From assembly GCA_033032175.1 (NCBI GenBank), contig CM065320.1, positions 9,920,001 to 9,984,000 of the forward strand: a stretch of DNA of 64,000 nt, given 5' to 3'. This DNA comes from Saturnia japonica (taxonomy: Eukaryota; Arthropoda; Insecta; Lepidoptera; Saturniidae). The notes below the pieces were generated by a model, which was not told the DNA's origin, did not search any database, and saw nothing but the letters and a program-made list of their open reading frames with translations. This document shows positions 59,519 through 64,000 of this stretch, one piece after another. A program made the position numbers and the translations under genes. The stretch's first letter is position 1. Each line of letters opens with the position of its first letter.

Positions 59519-59920
59519 ATTGAAGTGTCTATTTGTGACCGTTTTTTACTAAATGCATATGAAAGTATATACGAAACATATAACAAAACACCAATTTTTA
59601 AAATTTTTGTCTGTCTGTTTGTTTATTTTAGAAAGAGAATTAGGGTTCCGCACAAATAAAAGAAATGGTCATGGTGAATCAATTCGGATGCTTAAAATGG
59701 CTTACGCTTAGTAAACCATAAGAGATATAGCAATGTAATGTAACACAAGTTTGTAGGCGTTAAAAAGACCTAGAAAAAAGATACGTAGAGTATACGTCTA
59801 TCTTCTAAGGAACACCCACAATAAGCATTTTTGTCTTTAAAATAAACGGGAGCGGGGGAGCAAGATTCGCGCAGGCATTCTATAGTCCACGTGAGCGAAG
59901 CTACGGGCGCAGCTAGTTAC
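59519..59920 (-). repeat. Dispersed repeat family G, copy 2
   Basis: Parallel to 2828-3320 but lacking roughly 95 bases between TGTCTGTTTG and TATTTTAGAAAGAG. It ends AGCTACGGGCGCAGCTAGTT, a cleaner version of the family head. Confidence 0.7.
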
Positions 59921-59997
59921 ATAATATAATATAGATAGTTCTCGTCTAAAAATTACTCGATATTATTAGACAAAATTCAGAGAGATGATATCCCATG

Positions 59998-60543
59998 TAC
60001 TATATATAAAGGGATAACTGACTGACTGACAGACATATCAACGCACAGACCAAACTACTGGGGCTTGAACAGTGTAAATTTGCTTGCGGGTTTCTTTAGG
60101 TGAGCCTACACTATAGGTGAGCACTAAAGAAGGATTTTTGAAAATTAAATCCCTAAGGTGGTGAAAAACGGAATGAAAGTTTGTATGAATCTTTAGTTTT
60201 TGAAGATAGATCTATAAAAATTGTTATTTAGCAATTCAATTAGAGAGTAAAAAGGACGTGATTTCATAGTTTTTTTCAAATTCAATACCTAAAGTTGTAG
60301 TAGCTCAACTACAACACGAGGAAGCCGTTGACAAATCGTTAGTATATACTGTATATTTGGTATGAATGTGGATGTAAAAAGGCGAGTTACTCCCAGCTTC
60401 CTTAGTGCTCATCTACAGTTTAAAAGGAACCAGCATACAAATTTTCACGGTCTAAGATCCAGTAGTTTGGGTTGCGGCGTTGATATGTTTCTCTGTCACT
60501 CGGTCACTCAGTCACTCAGTTAGTTATCCTTTTATATATAGAG
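59998..60543. mobile_element. Long inverted-repeat (foldback) element
   Basis: The left arm (about 59998-60130: ACTATATATAAAGGGATAAC, GACATATCAACGC, CCAAACTACTGG, GAGCACTAAAGAAGG) is matched in reverse by the right arm (about 60400-60543: CTTCCTTAGTGCTCATC, CCAGTAGTTTGGGTTGCGGC, GTTGATATG, TTATCCTTTTATATATAG). Arms are about 140 bp with many differences, so it is old. The centre is noncoding. Confidence 0.6.
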
Positions 60544-60545
60544 AG

Positions 60546-60937
60546 AGAATGACGTAGGTATATTCTTCCCGTGTACAACATTTATTTAAAATCAGTTAAG
60601 AGATAACTTTTTTTCTTTTACGATTTCTAAAAGTACATCTAAAATGATAATAGCCAACAATTGGCCAATAACATAAGCTTCCCGTGTACAAAATTTCATA
60701 ATAATCGGTCCAGCCGTTTTTCAGTTAAATCTGGACCTACAAACAGACACACAGACAGAAAATGATGGCTCAGTGGTAGCGTGTACGGACATCGCGCGTT
60801 GATCAATGTGAGTTCGAATTCTTGCAATGAGGCTGAGTTTTTAGTGAAGGAAAAAATCGTGATGAAGCCGTAGCATAGCCCTCTTTTGCAAAAATTATAA
60901 TAATAAAGGCATATTCGTGATCAATGTCGTTTTTAAA
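60546..60937 (+). repeat. Family A fragment hosting a SINE
   Basis: CTTCCCGTGTACAAAATTTC, AATCGGTCCAGCCGTTTTTC and ACAGACACACAGACAG lead up to the SINE at 60763. The element resumes at 60894 with AAAGGCATATTCGTGATCAA, matching 23157-23175 of the unbroken copy. Confidence 0.65.
60763..60893 (+). repeat. Short SINE nested in family A
   Basis: GATGGCTCAGTGGTAGCGTG (A box) and GAGTTCGAATTC (B box, 60811-60822) with GTGAAGGAAAAAATCGTGAT; it lacks the 3' half present in longer copies. Confidence 0.7.
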
Positions 60938-61130
60938 AGAGGTCTGTTGGAAAATCTAAAAAACATGTACAGACATAACTACACATTTGTTAATATATAT
61001 TGAGTGTAAATAACAACACAAAACAATTGAAAGAACTTAACTGAAACACCAAAGGAGTCTACAAAACACAATAACATGGACGAAAAAGCGAATCTTTTTA
61101 AAATTCTGTATAGGTTTAGTATTATGAACC

Positions 61131-61371
61131 AATCTCACTTGATGTTAAGTGACATGCTAAGCGTACTGGAGGGAGCTGACTCTCAAGTGGAGCGGCCGAA
61201 ACACATCTATAGGTAGTTGGCGATAGATTTTTAACTTAACGGTGGCATTTGAAAATACGCTACCACCATGGTATGGTTTCGTCACAATGTTTTCTTCACC
61301 GAAAGCTCAAATCCATTGTAGAGATTCGAACTCACGATCGACGCGATGACTGTATACGCTATCACTGACCC
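61131..61371 (-). repeat. SINE, reversed
   Basis: TGATGTTAAGTGACATGCTA through CACCATGGTATGGTTTCGTC, CGATCGACGCGATGACTGTA and CGCTATCACTGACCC. Parallel to 56634-56914 with small internal losses. Confidence 0.75.
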
Positions 61372-64000
61372 TCATTCCTCTACCATTATCTACGAGTAAA
61401 ACATAAAAGCTGAAAGAGGAAACGTTAAAGTTTTTAGGTAATTTATAGTACCTAACTAACCTAACATAACAAAATGCTATATAAGAATTTTAGAAAGTAA
61501 TAAAATAAATAGTATTCGATTTTATTCGGTGTGAAATTTCGTACAATCATGATTTTTTAAATGTTGGTTGTAATAAGTTAAAACAGGAATTATTTATATC
61601 ACAGGTAAGCACATTTGTACGTTACAGCTGCAATAGGTATAAATTAATGTTTTTGATAAGACCCCCATGTTCAGTCGCTGAATGTTTGACCGACATTTCA
61701 AGCATCCATTGATAATATTATTATTTTCAATGTTTTTTTTTTACCATTTTGACACAAGTTTTCGTTTATAATAATTAATAACAGATATTTTATCTTCGTA
61801 GCAATGTTAAATATCTGACTGAATATAGTCACCAATTTTTAAAAATAAACTTTATTTCCGTTGATTACGTACCTTTTGAGTTTAATTAATGTTTAATTTT
61901 AATACATTTCGATTTTAAAATTAGTATTTTTTCTATTCAAATTTCAGTGTTGATAAAGCCATGTGATCGAACATAGGAAAATAAAAAAATTAGCAACTAT
62001 AAAAAAGGCAATGTTTTTTTTCGGTTCTCGTTTGACGTAAAACGATCTCTTTACGTTCCGCCATATCTTACGTTTGGTACCTAGATATAGTCGAAGCCAG
62101 ACATTGGGGCCCGCGATTTCTGCTGTCTACTACGAACTCAAGGCCCGCATGTCAATGGCACGCCGCGTCGCGCCTCGCGCTGCGCGCCGGCCCGTGGAGT
62201 TGCCACGTTAAAATTACTCTTGATACATTCATCATGTAAAAATAGAGGAAGTCTACAAAATATTCCACCTATATCAAATTAATCGTATTATTTACCTACT
62301 TATTTAACATACTTCATATTAAATTTATTTTTAAAATAATCTTATACCTTTTATTCTAAAAGAATCATAAAGAATATACAAACATAAATCAATAGGTACC
62401 ATGTTTTTACTGTTCACATGTTTTAATGTCTATGTCAATATTACTGACAAGTAAAGTTAATCAAAAGAGGTAGGAGAATTTAAAAGATTTCGAGAATTTT
62501 CTGGCAATACGACGGACTTGAATACTCAATCGCGCCGCTGACCGCCAAATGACACGCTACGTTGTTACAGGGTCCGATAATTGTTGAACGTTCACCTAAT
62601 TTTAGTATAATTTATTGGTACTTTTTTACATTAAAAGTCGGAGTGGTTTAATAATCAAGACCGGTGTATGCGACCTATGCTAGTTTGAAGAAGATACCTA
62701 CATATTAATAGTCAGTATAATCAATATTTAAAAAAAAAACTCACATATTGCCTCATATGAGTTTGATTACTAATAAGGATACCACAATGTAATTAAAAAA
62801 AACCAAAACTATAGATTTCTCGCAATTTAAAATCGCCAGTAAGTGACTAACTGGGAGTGGTGACTAAATTCGGGACTTCTTTGATGAAGAGTCCAATGTC
62901 AACAAACTTATATTACAAGTACCTATACAAAAGACGTAGTGGGAGAATACACCTGAGCATTAGTGGCTCTACATGTCGATCTATAAGCACCGCCAAGTAA
63001 CAACAGGCACATGAGTTAGCAACTTGAGTATTTGCCCATGTTGCGTACAAAAAGCTACAATACAGTCATAATTTACGATAGGAGCAATTTAAATAAAATT
63101 CCGAATTGTGTGGTGTTAATATGTGAATTAAAAGGTCCATAGCAACACCTATCACCTACTCACAATAGAAAAGTGTTTTAATATGTAGATTAGATCCTTC
63201 CTAAGGTTAAGTCCTATATTAATATGAAAACTACATTCAAATTGGTTCAGTCACATATAAGTGATATGCGTTCTAACGGAAAATTAACGATTTTATTTTG
63301 TACAGGTTGTCGAGTTTAAACTGCCGATAAAAAAAAAAGCTTCTTACCATAGATAGACACTACGGAAAGGAAGTTATAAATTTGGCGTGGGAACTGTTAG
63401 AAATTAATTCACTAATAGCTCGTCATTCCAGTTCTAAAATGTACATTCTCGCGTTTACCTTTATAACCTTTCAAAATCAGAAATAAGTCCCCAAACAAAA
63501 GTTTTTGATGAATTGTGATCTTGTAAAGAAAATCCAAAAAAATAATAATAATTTGTTAAAATAATATACTACTTATTATCTTATTTGATTTATTTTAGTG
63601 ATAGGTACTACCATCTTTTATTAACATGGATAAGTAATTAGAAAGAGACACAACCAGTTAAAAGTCATCAAGGGCTTCGAGTGCACAGCGACTTTATCGT
63701 TATAAAATATTAACGAAATCGAAAATTTACAAAATACATATTAAACTACAATTGTTTTTCCGTTAACAATAAAATAATTTCTGTTTCAATAGTCTTATCA
63801 TTAAATATCATAGAGAAAAAACTGAAAACAAAATACAAATTAATTTAAAATATTTATTTTATTATAAAATATTGGACTTGCTATAGACTTCTACTAAGTC
63901 ACACACCGAATTTTAGAAACATACGATTCGTTTTATATAGCGATCTTCTAAAAAGTCTGATAAGGACGCCTGTTCCCAAAATAGAGGTAACATGTATTAT
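61372..64000. other. Distal intergenic stretch with one GC-rich island
   Basis: The segment 62100-62210 (CACGCCGCGTCGCGCCTCGC, GCTGCGCGCCGGCCCGTGG) is very GC-rich, preceded by ordinary AT-rich DNA and not repeated in the window. No gene or RNA is supported up to the window end. Confidence 0.35.

Overview
This looks like insect nuclear DNA, most likely from a moth or butterfly. It is AT-rich, has one intron-bearing host gene, and has no bacterial-type operons or dense coding. The lepidopteran call rests on the repeats: a cecropia-type mariner, RTE-like LINE 3' ends, tRNA-derived SINEs, several short repeats beginning CTAGC(G/T)GTG, and frequent TAGGTA words. It is an inference from recognition; no search was run.

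The only host protein-coding gene I can support is YJU2 (CCDC94), a spliceosomal zinc-finger protein, at 2274-6670 on the + strand. It has five exons and encodes about 331 residues. Exon 1 ends at one of two in-frame GTAAGT donors 27 bp apart. Its introns have collected repeats: a short lepidopteran repeat, a SINE and a probable solo LTR in intron 2, and the C-terminus of a CR1/Jockey-like LINE in intron 4.

From about 6.8 kb to the end (57 kb) I find no convincing host exon. This part holds: three mariner copies (7.3-8.3 kb, very decayed; 17.8-19.1 kb, almost intact; 19.2-20.4 kb, inverted and with a lost catalytic Asp); LINE remnants, nearly all 3' ends (8.9-9.2, 9.66-10.3, 27.55-27.77, 42.7-43.1 and 58.3-59.4 kb, plus isolated RTE tails); SINEs; foldback/MITE elements (11.0-11.6, 16.0-16.3, 17.25-17.42, 34.06-34.36, 60.0-60.5 kb); and a retroposon at 32.8-33.3 kb with a perfect 11-bp target-site duplication.

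Between the repeats lie AT-rich stretches with several GC-rich non-repetitive islands (about 14.3-14.7, 31.2-31.55, 37.45-37.78, 39.5-39.76, 47.4-47.6, 50.05-50.35, 50.65-50.86, 55.0-55.14, 56.0-56.13, 62.1-62.2 kb). These could be regulatory DNA of a large neighbouring gene or an intron of a gene whose exons lie outside the window; the sequence alone cannot decide. A TATA box, initiator and splice donor at 34992-35040 form the best candidate for an unannotated transcript start.

I found no CRISPR array, rRNA, genuine tRNA gene or clear new multi-gene system. The most interesting signals are the tandem YJU2 donors, the near-intact mariner, the nested-insertion histories, the isolated core promoter, and an unrecognised frameshifted coding-like stretch at 43.64-43.95 kb.
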